Origin: Paraspadella gotoi
Lineage: Eukaryota > Chaetognatha
Direction of reading: 5' to 3'
Assembly: GCA_051294375.1 (NCBI GenBank)
Contig: CM119263.1
Coordinates: forward strand, 13,023,923 to 13,087,922
Length of the DNA: 64,000 bases
Under the pieces are notes generated by a model, which was given only the letters and a program-made list of their open reading frames with translations, had not been told where the DNA came from and did not search any database. Each line of letters starts with the position of its first letter. Position 1 is the stretch's first letter. The position numbers and the translations under genes were made by a program. This document shows, piece by piece, positions 36,251 through 47,848 of this stretch.

Positions 36251-37499
36251 CTCCCTCCCTTAACCACTCCGCCCGTCTGGGCCCCTCATTTTTTCTCTCT
36301 TTTCCTTTTTCTTCAATTTCCTTTAGTTACACGACTTTAAACTAAAGGAAAGAGGGGGGGAAAAAACGGAGAGAGAGGGGAGCCCGGAGTCGTAATTTTC
36401 AATCAGGAACTGATTTGCATACTTTTCCGTTCTTCGAGCCCAAATATTCGGCGCAAATGGCCAGACGTCCTGGGTGGCGAGCGGGGGGGGATGGAGGGGC
36501 GGGAAGGGCGATGGTAAGAGGCGGGCGTGACAAGAGGGAAAGACGAGGCAATGGCTGGGGTTTGTTGAGAGGGGGGGAGGGGGAAGCGCCGGGACTTTCG
36601 AATCGCTAAATTTTTTTTTCCTCGGGAGTTTTTTGAAGGATTTGAAGTGGAAAAAAAATTTATTAACATTTAATAATTCCGGTTAAAGCTGGAAAAGCGT
36701 TAGCTCGCTGCACGGGCGAGCCTTGACTGGCGTCTCGCGCGCTTGCGTTAACTTAACTTAGGAACGAACTCGATGGTTTTTTATATAAAAATAGCGGTAA
36801 ATGACGTCATGCGGTACTGTTAAACATATTTTTTTAACACGTTTTTTTTTTCGTCGCGCTATTTTGAAAAAAATTGTTACATATAAGAAAATGATATCGC
36901 CACGACCCAGTATTTTTGTTATTTGGGTTACATATTATAAAATTAAATATACACGAATGTTTTTTTGGGTTTTTTGTTTTGTTTTTTTTTGCATAATTTC
37001 TTCTATGCAAAAATGATAAGCAGTGAATAAATATCCTTTGGAAATCTTTGAGCGAACTGTTAGGACCCGCCTGTCCGCTTCCTCCAAAAAGTAAAACTCC
37101 CCGAGAAATTTCAGAGAGCCTAATCCACTCTCGTCCAGTGATTTAATCTAAACTAATGGCAAGAATTGGTTGTCAGAGCATCTCGACGGTCCAATTGCCA
37201 GTTACTCTTTTTTCCTCTTGGAGTTTCATGAAAATATGAAATTAAGAAGGACCAAAATAAAATAATTAAAGCACATTGATATTTAAGTAAATAAATGATT
37301 TAATTCAACGAAGTGAAACACTCAACAGTCAAACAGTCAACACTCAACATGGCCGCTCGATGAGATTAACATTTTACCGAGTAAAAGATGAGACTTTGGG
37401 TATAACAGACTCTTACTAATTTTTTTCTCATGCAAGTACTTACATATTTATTTTCACTATACTATTTATAACAAAGCTATTATATAAGAAACCAGTTTT

Positions 37500-37630
37500 T
37501 TTCAATAAACACAGACTTTGCTTCCCGTACGAATTATACATTGAGCCTCTGCCATTTGTTTTATTCGGAGACGGAAAACCATCTCTCCGATCTAATACGG
37601 ACCTCTTTAGGAAATTTTTTACGTCTTATA
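37500..37630 (+). CDS. Candidate coding fragment next to the miniature element
   Basis: The frame reads LCFPYELYIEPLPFVLFGDG, then KPSLRSNTDLFRKFFTSY. The same bases are present in copy B (about 46785-46895), so the frame is kept in both. It may be a relic of a mobile-element protein or a small exon behind cacag. I do not recognise the family and saw no partner exon. Confidence 0.25.
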
Positions 37631-37726
37631 CAAAAGATAATTCAAGAATTATTTCTATCTATGAGATTGGTACAAACAATATCTCTTTCTCCATGTAATT
37701 GTCAGCGTGTATGAATTTAATTATTA

Positions 37727-38108
37727 GTTGCGCCGCTTATAATCCACTTTTCGGTCGGTAGCTTGGTCCGTCTATCCGTTCATCAGTCTATCTCACTAGT
37801 CTAAAGGTTTAAATGCTCATAATTTCGGGTAATATTGCGTATTTGGTAGGAAGGGAAGGTGCCATAATACCTTTAATGTGCATACACAGCTATATTATAT
37901 TTGTGCAGTCACGTGATAACTTAAAAATCAATCACATGACTAAAAATTTAATATGTATTCATGGAAACTCTGTCATTTTATCTATCATTCAGCAGCCAGG
38001 GGTTAAGGTATCAAGAAATGCCTTTTTTGTGCATGTGTTATACTTGTATTGTTATGTGATAATCAAGAAATGCCTCCACGAAACTAAAGAAAGTTACTGC
38101 GGCGCAAC
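37727..38108. mobile_element. Miniature element with GTTGCGCCGC ends, copy A
   Basis: The left end GTTGCGCCGC (37727-37736) and right end GCGGCGCAAC (38099-38108) are perfect inverted repeats. The left subterminal part (cacttttcggtcggt, then short GTCC/GTCT repeats) resembles the 5.9 kb element, but the interior differs and has no gene. 382 bp. Mobilisation by the same protein is inferred from the shared ends. Confidence 0.7.
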
Positions 38109-38599
38109 ACCTTTGAACTTGTTCTTTTTTTTTTCTCTGAAAAACTTTGACCTAAATGACAAGAATATCTTGGATTTATATATAATTTCTTTGCTTTGAT
38201 AGGCACTTCTTTCGGATGGTTCTCTCCTTTTGAGTCTAATAACAGAATGAGAAATTCTGAGAGACATAAAAAATAGATTCTTTTATAAAAATTGGGGAAA
38301 GAATTGTAAAATATTGCCTTAGGTAGTAGTACTTAATAGGTTTTGGACTTTATTCGTGTTTGTTAAAATGACTAGTAAAGCATGTAATATTCCTATGGAA
38401 GAAATAACGCAAGGAAAGAAAAAAGTAAAAATTCATATCTAAGAAAAATTACAACAATAAAAAAATCTTCGAATTGGTCATACGAGAGTGCGTGAAAAAC
38501 GGAAAGAAGATGTAAAATTTGTTAATTGGGTTTCTTTTAAAGCTTTTTAGTTCCAAATTTCATCGTTTGTTAGTTTGTTTTAGATCAGCTTTTAATTTT

Positions 38600-41357
38600 T
38601 CAAAACGTCGTTTTTGACAACGTCGTCGTCGCGCTTTTGTCGTTGACCCTTCGTCGAGACTTAAAGAAACCGCGGGACTTTTTTTCCAAAGTTTGAGGAT
38701 TTCCCAGAGCGTCTTGCGGAAGTTCTACACTGTGCAGCACACAGCGAATTTCGAAGAGGGAATAGAGGCAGAGAAGAGTCAAGCAAAAGTTTTTGTAGTA
38801 GTTGCACGGGATAGAGTTTGTCGCAGTCCACGATTTCGCGCTGAAAAGATGGAGGGAATGAGTTGTTTGGTTATTGAATGAAAATGTATATCAAAATATA
38901 TCGCTATTTCTTAAAAAAAAAAAATCACATTTTTTTACGTGAAACCTTGAAGTGATGGGTGATGATTTCGAGAATTTCCAATCACACCATGAGCGGGAGG
39001 TGACTGACGACGAAGAGAGAAAGAATCGACGGGCGAATCTGGGAATCGGAGACGGCGACGCTTTGGATTCGCGGAGGAACCATTCCGCGAGTCTTGCAGA
39101 ACATCACTGCCGCATCATGTGAATTGAGCTATGGTGTGGAAATATCGCCTTTTTTTTCCACCGCTGAAAAAGACAGATCGTGAACGATCTCTCACCCAAT
39201 AATGGAAGGATTGTACTTGGTGAGGGGTCAGCTGATGACGTAGCAGACTGCGAGAAAAAGTCGAGGAAGCCTTCGGTGAGTCTCTCTTCCGATCTTCACC
39301 AATCCGTCTTCCTCCAACTCCTTACGACGGAATGGTTAAACGAAACGTAACATTCCGTGAGAAATTTTGCGATCAAATCACTCAGAATCACGATATTAAA
39401 TCGAAGTCGTTGCGACAAGAGGCCAAACGTCTTTTCGATCCCCTCGTACATCAAAAATTTTGGTTTTTCCCCTTCCCTTTTTAATTCGTAACCATTTTTC
39501 TTTACTATCCTAGGAAAAAATTAGAAACATTTTTACTGAGGATATCTAACTGAAAACTTGCTCGATTTATAAAAATCAGGGAAATGTTTTCAAGACTTCT
39601 ACAATAAATTTCCTTTCAGTTGCTTCTTCCCATTTTTCGATAGATCCAACCGATAGAAGTTGAGGCAAAGATAAGATTGGCTACCTCAAGTGAAAAAATG
39701 ACGGAAAAAATCGCTTTAGTTTCCACAATTCTTGGTATTGAGTTTATTTGTTTCTATTTCAAAATTGAGTTAGTTATTTTTTTCATTTTTTTTTAAATTT
39801 GGTTTATCGCCTGAATAGACAGAACCCTCTCTTCTTGGTTCATAAAGCGTGCAATAGTAGCTCTGAGAAAAGAGGGAAAAAGACGCAACAATTTCATCAT
39901 CAATAGACTTGGAAATCCCGTCGTTCCACCATTGCAAATTTTTCTTCGGCGGTCAACAACAATCAAAAACATTTGTCACAGTCCGTGTTGTCATCTTTAC
40001 GAGAGCATGCCCTAGACGAATTGCAGGCAGTCGGTCCGTGCCGAGGAGGGCATACCAAATATTGAGAATGTTTACCCATGTTTTTATATTTTTTTATTGC
40101 AATATAACTGAACTTTTTAAAAAAATGTTCTAACTTTTTCCTGATAAGACATCTTAAAATTCCTTAAGTTTAGTAAATTTTTTTTAGACTCAACTTGGAA
40201 ACACGACGTGGCGGATTCGGACACGTTGTACCAGAAAAATGACGAAGATGGCGATCGCGAATGTCCGTTCCGCATGTACAATAAAAATCAGATTACAAAT
40301 GGTTGGAAAAATACGAAAATTGACGGAAAACAATGAAGGAACCTGAGCAGCGACACTAACGGGCGGTGAAGTCTCAATGTACAAGCTGAGCGCAAGATAA
40401 CAAGTCTCGTAGCATAAAGAAATATAATGCCGCCGTCGAGTAAACGTGTAGATATGTTCACTGTTGATTAAAATAACTTTCAGAAACATTATTTCGGAGA
40501 ACCGATGAGGGATTTTTGGAGGCAAAAGAATTTCTTGTTATTTTTTACAATATTGTTAACCACTAAAAAAAACTGTTATTAAAGATTTTTTTATAAAAGC
40601 AGACCTCATCCCCCTAATCCAAAAACAGAACCAGTGACATTGGGCGTTTTTTTCCTGGATCAAAGTGTTCGGAGTTGGCTCACTTCCGCTTGCTAATTGA
40701 CGTCACGACGCAACACTGTTTTGGAGATGTTGGTGTGTAAGAGGCGTCAGATGAGCGAATATAGAACATCAGGGTCAAACTGAAACAAAGAGGAGCAGAC
40801 AAATATTTGAATTAAAACGTGTAATAATTGATTTATTATGTACCTCATAGTCGATAAACGCTACCTGTCGGCCCACACGCGATCATGTGACGGAGGTAAT
40901 GTGTTGATTCGTAGTTCGTCCTTTGGTTGTAAAAGTTCAGGACGACGAGCGCTATCGCGTTCCCGGAGCGACGCCTTGTTTTTAAACGGAAAATTTATCC
41001 TCGGTTCATGACCCCTGACGCGGGAAAAACAGAATTCTCACGGCCGCGAGGGGTAAAACGCCGGTCAGATTTTCGAAGGCCAACTGGTTGAGAAGGGAAG
41101 GCCGTTTCATTGATAAAATTTCGATGACTTTCTGTACCCAAAAATAGTGAAGGCATTGAAATTGCACACAACAGTAGATACTACATAATATATATATATT
41201 AAAAGCAAAAAAATGTCTCCATACACTGTATACACTGGTTAACAGTGACATAGTTTGAGATTGATTTTAAGTAGCGCTAACCCATGCGAAAAATGAATTG
41301 GTGGGAAGAATGTAGTCGTACAACAGGATCATCGTCGGCGTACGGAATGTTATCCAT
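38600..41357 (-). CDS. Divergent seven-transmembrane receptor gene, copy A
   Basis: Same eight-exon gene as 47849-50485. Approximate exons: 41286-41357, 40865-40974, 40632-40779, 40342-40460, 40196-40270, 39196-39445, 38946-39117 and 38600-38840. This copy preserves the start of exon 6 better (a frame reading LLSQRLRFNIVILSDLIAKF) and the first codons (ATGGATAACATTCC). It has indels in most other exons, including an extra base that removes the stop. Taken alone it would look like a pseudogene, but its errors do not match those of copy B, which points to sequencing or assembly noise. Confidence 0.5.
39790..40060 (+). pseudogene. Tc1-like helix-turn-helix fragment, copy A (frameshifted)
   Basis: Matches 49025-49240 but with extra bases in nearly every 30 nt, so the frame is lost. 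Recognisable pieces include ISRLG-like INRLGN and IFLRR. Confidence 0.45.
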
Positions 41358-42852
41358 ACTTTATAAGCTTGAAAAGCTAAAAATATTTCGCCGAGATAAT
41401 TTTGAGAAAGGCGCGCGTTGAGAAAAGTTTTTGAAAAAATCAAGTCGTCTCAATTTAATCATAAAAATTTTAAATTGTTTTCTTTTAAGCGAGGAAGAGG
41501 AAACTCCTCGGCAGAAAACTTATTCTATCGCCTGCTTTATCATTTAACGAGGCGAAGGATTTTATCGTTTGGTATGGGATCTTATAAAGTCATATAAGTT
41601 AAAAAGACAGACAGAGTTTCTTTCGAGATAAGTTTAATTGATTTCGAGATCTGGATGTCTAATTGGGCTAATTGGCTTTGCATGAAGAGATGACAATTTG
41701 CTCTTCCGCGGATAAATAGATGACAATACCTAATGAATTGAAGAAAAAAAAAAAAAAAAGATCGTAAGGAATTTCAAATCCTCTCCCGATTTAAGTTAGA
41801 GATTCTCTTTTTGCTGCCGAATAATTTTTGTTTGTTGCTTTTAAAAAAATAAAGAATATAAATAAATCATGAAATTGATTCGAATTCGGACGCAAAGCGA
41901 ATCCAGTTTAGCGCAAACCCCGATTTCTTTTTTCGCCCCAAACTTTGGGCAAAGAAAACAAGAAATTCGGTATGTGCATTTTGGAAGTGCAATTTGCATT
42001 TCGCTTGCATCGATGATTGGCCCAGAGTTGTTTGCTTGTCTCTTATAGTGCATCTCTCTCTGAATCAGAGGCAAAAAACTAATAATTATCATTCTACTAA
42101 TCAACGGCCCCTCTGTTCAGGTCTGATTAGCGATTTTGAATTTCTCCGATTGTAACTGACCACTGACAGGCGAAGAAGAAAGGAAATGTATGCAGCAAGA
42201 GAGCCATGGATTATAAAATATCCTTACACTTTCAGAATGACACTGAAATATTTTAAACTTTTTAGTGAGTTTCGCGAAGATGTCCATACTTCACTATTCA
42301 AAGAGCTGCTAGACCATTAGAAGCGTTGAATCTAAAACAAAATATAACATCAATCATACTTGAGAGACCAAACGAAATTTAACTTTTTGTTAAGGTAACA
42401 ACACATGCTGTAAATCAACATCTCTTGGAGCATCGTTAAAGTTTTATTTTAACCTGTTAATCGGTTTTAAAAATTTTTTTTTCCCAAACTTTGTACGATC
42501 AACAACTATCAAAAAACTCCACGACGTAGTAGATTATCACCTGATTCCTCCGCTGTTTCATCCATCTTAAAATTGTTCGCGTTTTTGTGGTCCCTGAATT
42601 AAGAGAGGTTTAACATTCGTCTGTGTTGAATTTATTTATTCTCTGCTGGGTATAGTCACCGTTATGTCCTTCACCATGACATGAACAGGGAGCAGACGAA
42701 ATCAACTACATGTGAATATTCGTTCTCCCAAGGGGTTTTTTTTTCTTGTTTTTTTTTCCAAATGGGGACAGAAGGATTGCCGAACACTCCTCCAGGTTTC
42801 AATTGGCGAGGGTGGAAAATGAGAGGGAGAAACATCCAATATCACGGAGTTT

Positions 42853-42871
42853 TTCTCTCTCTCTCTCATCA

Positions 42872-42911
<40 letters not shown>

Positions 42912-42934
42912 CTTCTCTCTCTCACACACACACA
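42853..42934. repeat. (CT)n/(CA)n microsatellite
   Basis: Interrupted CT followed by CACACACAC. The copy B equivalent is at 51880-51959, where it is longer and purer. Confidence 0.9.
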
Positions 42935-43389
42935 CAACTGGCTCCCCTTCCCATAACCCATTATGAAATGATTGTCCTTTAACGACTCAATTTCGATCCA
43001 TATTTTTTTTTATATTCGACATTTTTTAATTATTTTCGTAAATCCAGACAATACATTTGAATCTATTCATTTTACAGTAGGCATATATGGTCATGGTCCA
43101 ATGACATTAAAAACTTGGAGAAGGTTAAGCAAAAAAATATTATTGTATTTTTGTAGGTTTTATCAGTATGCTTTGATAGAAACCATACTCAAATTTGGCT
43201 GATCTCAATGACTCATGACTCCATGACTCACAGAAATCAAGATACCAGATCCTTAGCCAGTAGTTGGAACGGACTTTCGCAATAGCTTGACCGGTCGATA
43301 TCGCAGAACTGAGGCTGGCTTTGTTATGTAAATAAGCTACCAATGAAGGAGACAGTAATTATTGTTATGACGTTAGTGAAGAACCGTTC

Positions 43390-43545
43390 AATGTAAGCAG
43401 TCCCTGAGCTTCGGATCAGGCTGTTAACACCATGTTACAGGCGGGTTAAGCCGCCCCGTCCCTTTCGTAACTGCCAGCACGACCACCGGGCTTAGAACCG
43501 GACCTTTGGGGTTGGGAGCGATGACTGCCTCCAGCCACCAATGGC
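43390..43545 (-). repeat. tRNA-like SINE sequence, unit 2 copy A, first instance
   Basis: On the minus strand a tRNA-like stretch (ccattggtgctggaggcaag then cctcccaacccaaaggtccg) ends in a pol III B-box-like GGTTCTAGCCC (mutated here). The same sequence occurs at 52385-52577 and 52800-53002 and partly at 43770-43855. Confidence 0.45.
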
Positions 43546-43866
43546 CTGATGAACGGGACCCCTCCCGTGTGTCTGGTCTTCTAGTGAATTGGTTGTTGGG
43601 TGGGAAACCATGTCTGAGGCAATCGCCTGATGGTGGGCGGAAAGTGCATCGCCAGGTGAGGCATTGTTGCCTGAAAGTGTTGTTGTTTGCTGTTCGTGTT
43701 CGGAAGTCGGGGCTCACCAATGAAGATGACAGTAATTTGATAAGTGTTAATGACAGAACCCGTTCATTAAGTAGTCGACTTCGGATCAGGCTGTAACACC
43801 ATGTTACTGTGGTAAGTGCCGCCCCTCTTAAACTGCCAGATGACCACCGGGCGAATTCTCTCTCTT

Positions 43867-43902
<36 letters not shown>

Positions 43903-44399
43903 AATGCCAGAAAAAGGAAGGGGGACGGAGATCTGTTCTTAACGAGGCCTGGCGTATGGAGGGAAAATAGGATGAACCTTCTTGGTGGTGACGTTTTTCA
44001 GCCAATTCGTCAAACGCCCCTCTGGGTTTTTTCCACCGTCTTTCTTTTTAATTTTCTCTTCCCATTTTCTTTTTTTTTTCTTTGTTATTAGGGTTTAAAA
44101 AAAAAACTCGCCCATTTTCTCTGTTTTAATAACTAGGCCGAGTGTCGCTGTCACATCAATCGTGAAATAGATGGGCCGAGTGGTCAGGTGGTCGTAATTG
44201 AAATGACAAAAGTTGTATCGGGGTTAGCAGTCGCCGTCGTCGTCAGCTAAAGCTGGCAGCTCGTTCTCAAATATTATTTTTAATTTATTTTCTTTGTTTA
44301 AATTTTTTTTTTAGTAGACTTTGTATTTAACCTTTCTTTCGTTATTTTTGTAAGATTTAAGAGAGACGAAAATTTTTGTGTAAACAAGGATTTTTATTT

Positions 44400-44458
44400 G
44401 AAATAAAATCGGAAAAGTTTCGACTCTTGGATTTCGAGTCTTCGTCATCGTTTTTCAA
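44400..44458 (-). ncRNA. Hammerhead-like motif, unit 2 copy B
   Basis: Identical in its core to 35115-35170 (ATGACGA, stem II AGACTC/GAGTC, GAAA), including the C-to-A change at the first core position. The change is therefore in both copies and not a read error. Confidence 0.42.
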
Positions 44459-44692
44459 TTTTTTTTTTAAATTCCGACGACCGTAGGTCTAACCCTAATT
44501 GAAAATATAAAAATTACGCATACATTCAATAAAATTAAGCTATTCTAACCCGAGACACGCGACAAGCTAAATCAGTAAATGATAATACGATATTGAATTT
44601 CTAATTCTAATTTCTTTTAGCCTTAGATCCGAAACTCGTTTGAATTTTTATGTTCGATCCCAACCATAAATAAAATTCTCCGCTCGCCATCT

Positions 44693-45289
44693 AAATTCTA
44701 ATTGTTTTAATCGCCGTTCGCTGAATCCGCGTCGACGGAGAGCGAACGATGCGGCGACGCGGCGAACCCAGCGGGTGACGGGGTCGACGGCTCGATTTCC
44801 TTAATCTCCTGAAATAAAAAGAATTTCAAAATATCATTATATGTTTTTTGGGAGTAATAGTTAAAAATGACTCCCTATAGCACGCCCATTACCTTCTCCT
44901 CTTTCTCGCCATCTAATACTATTCCTTTGCAGACGTACACTTTGACTTTTGCCAACCGACAGCACGAGAGAAACTCGCACCCCAGGAAGTTAGGATTTTT
45001 TTGACTCGCCGAGCCGACCCTCAAACCGCCTTCGACGTCTAACGAACAAAGAGACTTCTCTAGCGACGTCCCATAGTGTCGGCATAGTAATCGTTTAATA
45101 AATCAATTGAATTATCTAAATATATAAATGAAACTGTTTCGTAAAAATGTTTTATAAATAGTATGACATGAGCTAACCATCTTATAAGTTATTGAACTCT
45201 TCGGAGCAAAGTTTTTCTTTACTTGTTTTGCGTCGATTTTATCGATTTTCCGAAAATCAGCGACGAGAATTTTTATGGGAAGTTGACGA

Positions 45290-45334
<45 letters not shown>

Positions 45335-45445
45335 TCTCTCTCCTCTCTCTCTCTCTCTTCTCTCTCTTTCTCTCAAATACAAACCTCCCCCAAACCCTTA
45401 TTACTTCGTTCTCTTCCCGCGCTGGCGGCTTCGTCATTAGTCAAA
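44693..45445 (-). CDS. Candidate multi-exon gene, copy B
   Basis: The last exon (about 44693-44810) follows tttatttcag and encodes EIKEIEPSTPSPAGFAASPH, ending SVDADSANGD before TAA. The exon before it (about 44893-45090, donor AAG/GTAATG) reads SLEKSLCSLDVEGGLRVGS, KNPNFLGCEFLSCC and AKVKVYVCKGIVLDGEKEEK, joining in phase 0. Upstream pieces NSIDLLNDYYADTMG and ILVADFRKIDKIDAKQ (donor CAA/GTAAAG, about 45230) and a possible start near 45440 (ATGACGAAGCC) look related, but one frame shift separates NSIDLL from SLEKS in both copies. Cysteine-rich middle, acidic tail; family not recognised. The last two exons are the solid part. Confidence 0.42.
45294..45370. repeat. (CT)n microsatellite
   Basis: Copy B equivalent of 36025-36080, longer and interrupted. 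Confidence 0.9.
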
Positions 45446-45499
45446 AGATATGAGGCTTTAAATCTTCGTCTCCTCTCTCTCTCCTCTCTCTCTCTCTCT

Positions 45500-45531
<32 letters not shown>

Positions 45532-46993
45532 TCCCCCTCCCTCCTAACCACTCCGCCGTCTGGGCCCCTCATTTTTCTCTCTTTTCCTTTTCTCAATTTC
45601 CTTTAGTTACCGACTTTAAACTAAAGGAAAGAGGGGGGGAAAAAACGGAGAGAGAGGGGAGCCCGGAGTCGTTAATTTTCAATCAGAAACTTGATTTGCA
45701 TACTTTTCCGTTCTTCGAGCCCAAATATTCGGCGCAAATGGCCAGACGTCCTGGGTTGGCCGAGCGGGGGGGGGAAGGAGGGGCGGGAAGGCGATGGTAA
45801 GAGGCGGGCGTGACAAGAGGGAAAGACGAGGCAATGGCTGGGGTTGTTGAGAGGGGGGGAGGGGAAGCGCCGGGACTTTCGAATCGCCCTAAATTTTTTT
45901 TTCCTCGGGGAGTTTTTTGAAGGATTTGAAGTGGAAAAAAAAATTTATTAACAATTTAATAATTCCGGTTAAAGCTGGAAAGCGTTAGCTCGCTGCACGG
46001 GCGAGCCTTGACTAGCGTCTCGCGCGCTTGCGTTAACTTAACTTAGGAACGACTCGATGGTTTTTATATAAAAATAGCGGTAAATGACGTCATGCGGTAC
46101 TGTTAAACATATTTTTTTAACACGTTTTTTTTTCGTCCGTATTTTTGAAAAAAATTGTACATATAAGAAAATGATATCGCCACGACCCAGTATTTTGTTA
46201 TTTGGGTTACATATATAAATATTAAATATACACGAATGTTTTTTGGGTTTTTTGTTTTGTTTTTTTTTGCATAATTTCTTCTATGCAAAAATGAAAGCAG
46301 TGAATAAATATCCTTTGAAATCTTTAGCGAACTGTTAGGACCCGCCTGTCCGCTTCCTCCAAAAAGTAAAACTCCCCGAGAAATTTCAGAGAGCCTAATC
46401 CACTCTCGTCCAGTGATTTAATCTAAACTAATGGCAAGAATTGGTTGTCAGAGCATCTCGACGGTCCAATTGCCAGTTACTCTTTTTTCCTCTTGGAGTT
46501 CATGAAAATATGAAATTAAGAGGACCAAAATAAAATAATTAAAGCACATTGATATTTAAGTAAATAAATGATTTAATCAACGAAGTGAACACTCAACAGT
46601 CAACAGTCAACACTCAACAGGCCCGCTCGATGAGATTAACATTTTACCGAGTAAAAGATGAGACTTTGGGTATAACAGACTCTTACTAATTTTTTTCTCA
46701 TGCAAGTACTTACATATTTATTTTCACTATACTATTATAACAAAGCTATTATAAAGAAACCAGTTTTTTCAATAAACACAGACTTTGCTTCCCGTACGAA
46801 TTATACATTGAGCCTCTGCCATTTGTTTTATTCGGAGACGGAAAACCATCTCTCCGATCTAATACGGACCTCTTTAGGAAATTTTTTACGTCTTATAACA
46901 AAAGATAATTCAAGAATTATTTCTATCTATGAGATTGGTACAAACAATATCTCTTTCTCCATGTAATGTCAGCGTGTATGAATTTAATTATTA

Positions 46994-47368
46994 GTTGCGC
47001 CGCTTATAATCCACTTTTCGGTCGGTAGCTTGGTCCGTCTATCCGTTCATCAGTCTATCTCACTAAGTCTAAAGGTTTAAATGCTCATAATTCGGGTAAT
47101 ATTGCGTATTTGGTAGGAAGGGAAGGTGCCATAATACTTTAATGTGCATACACATATATTATATTTGTGCAGTCACGTGATAACTTAAAAATCAATCACA
47201 TGACTAAAAATTTAATATGTATTCATGGAAAACTCTGTCATTTTATCTATCATTCAGCAGGGTGGTAAGGTATCAAGAAATGCTTTTTGTGCATGTGTTA
47301 TACTTGTATTGTTATGTGATAATCAAGAAATGCCTCCACGAAACTAAAGAAAGTTACTGCGGCGCAAC
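46994..47368. mobile_element. Miniature element with GTTGCGCCGC ends, copy B
   Basis: Same element as 37727-38108 with small indels. Both 10 bp ends are intact. The flanks are the same, so it is the same insertion event duplicated with the unit. Confidence 0.7.
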
Positions 47369-47848
47369 ACCTTGAACTTGTTCTTTTTTTTTTCTGAAAA
47401 ACTTTGACCTAATGACAAGAATATCTTGGATTTATATTAATTTCTTTGCTTTGATAGCACTTCTTTCGGATGGTTCTCTCCTTTTGAGTCCTAATAACAG
47501 AATGAGAAATTCTGAGACATAAAAAATAGATTCTTTATAAAAATTGGGAAAGAATTGTAAAATATTGCCTTAGGTAGTAGTACTTAATAGGTTTGGACTT
47601 TATTGTGTTTGTTAAAATGACTAGTAAAGCATGTAATATTCCTATGGAAGAAATAACCAAGGAAAAGAAAAAAGTAAAAAATTCATATCTAAGAAAAAAT
47701 TACAACAATAAAAAAATCTTCGAATTGGTCATACGAGAGTGGTGAAAAACGGAAAGAGATGTAAAATTTGTTAATTGGGTTTCTTTTAAAGCTTTTTAGT
47801 TCCAAATTTCATCGTTTGTTAGTTTGTTTTAGATCAGCTTTTAATTTT

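Larger units (their letters stand above)
34506..43855. repeat. Tandem unit 2, copy A (9.3 kb)
   Basis: From the (GA)n tract and aaataaatgccagaaaaagg to the SINE-like sequence ending at 43855. It is collinear with 43862-52905. It contains a candidate minus-strand gene, a hammerhead-like site, a miniature transposon, a receptor gene and SINE-like sequence. Copy A tends to carry extra bases and copy B missing bases. Confidence 0.92.
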
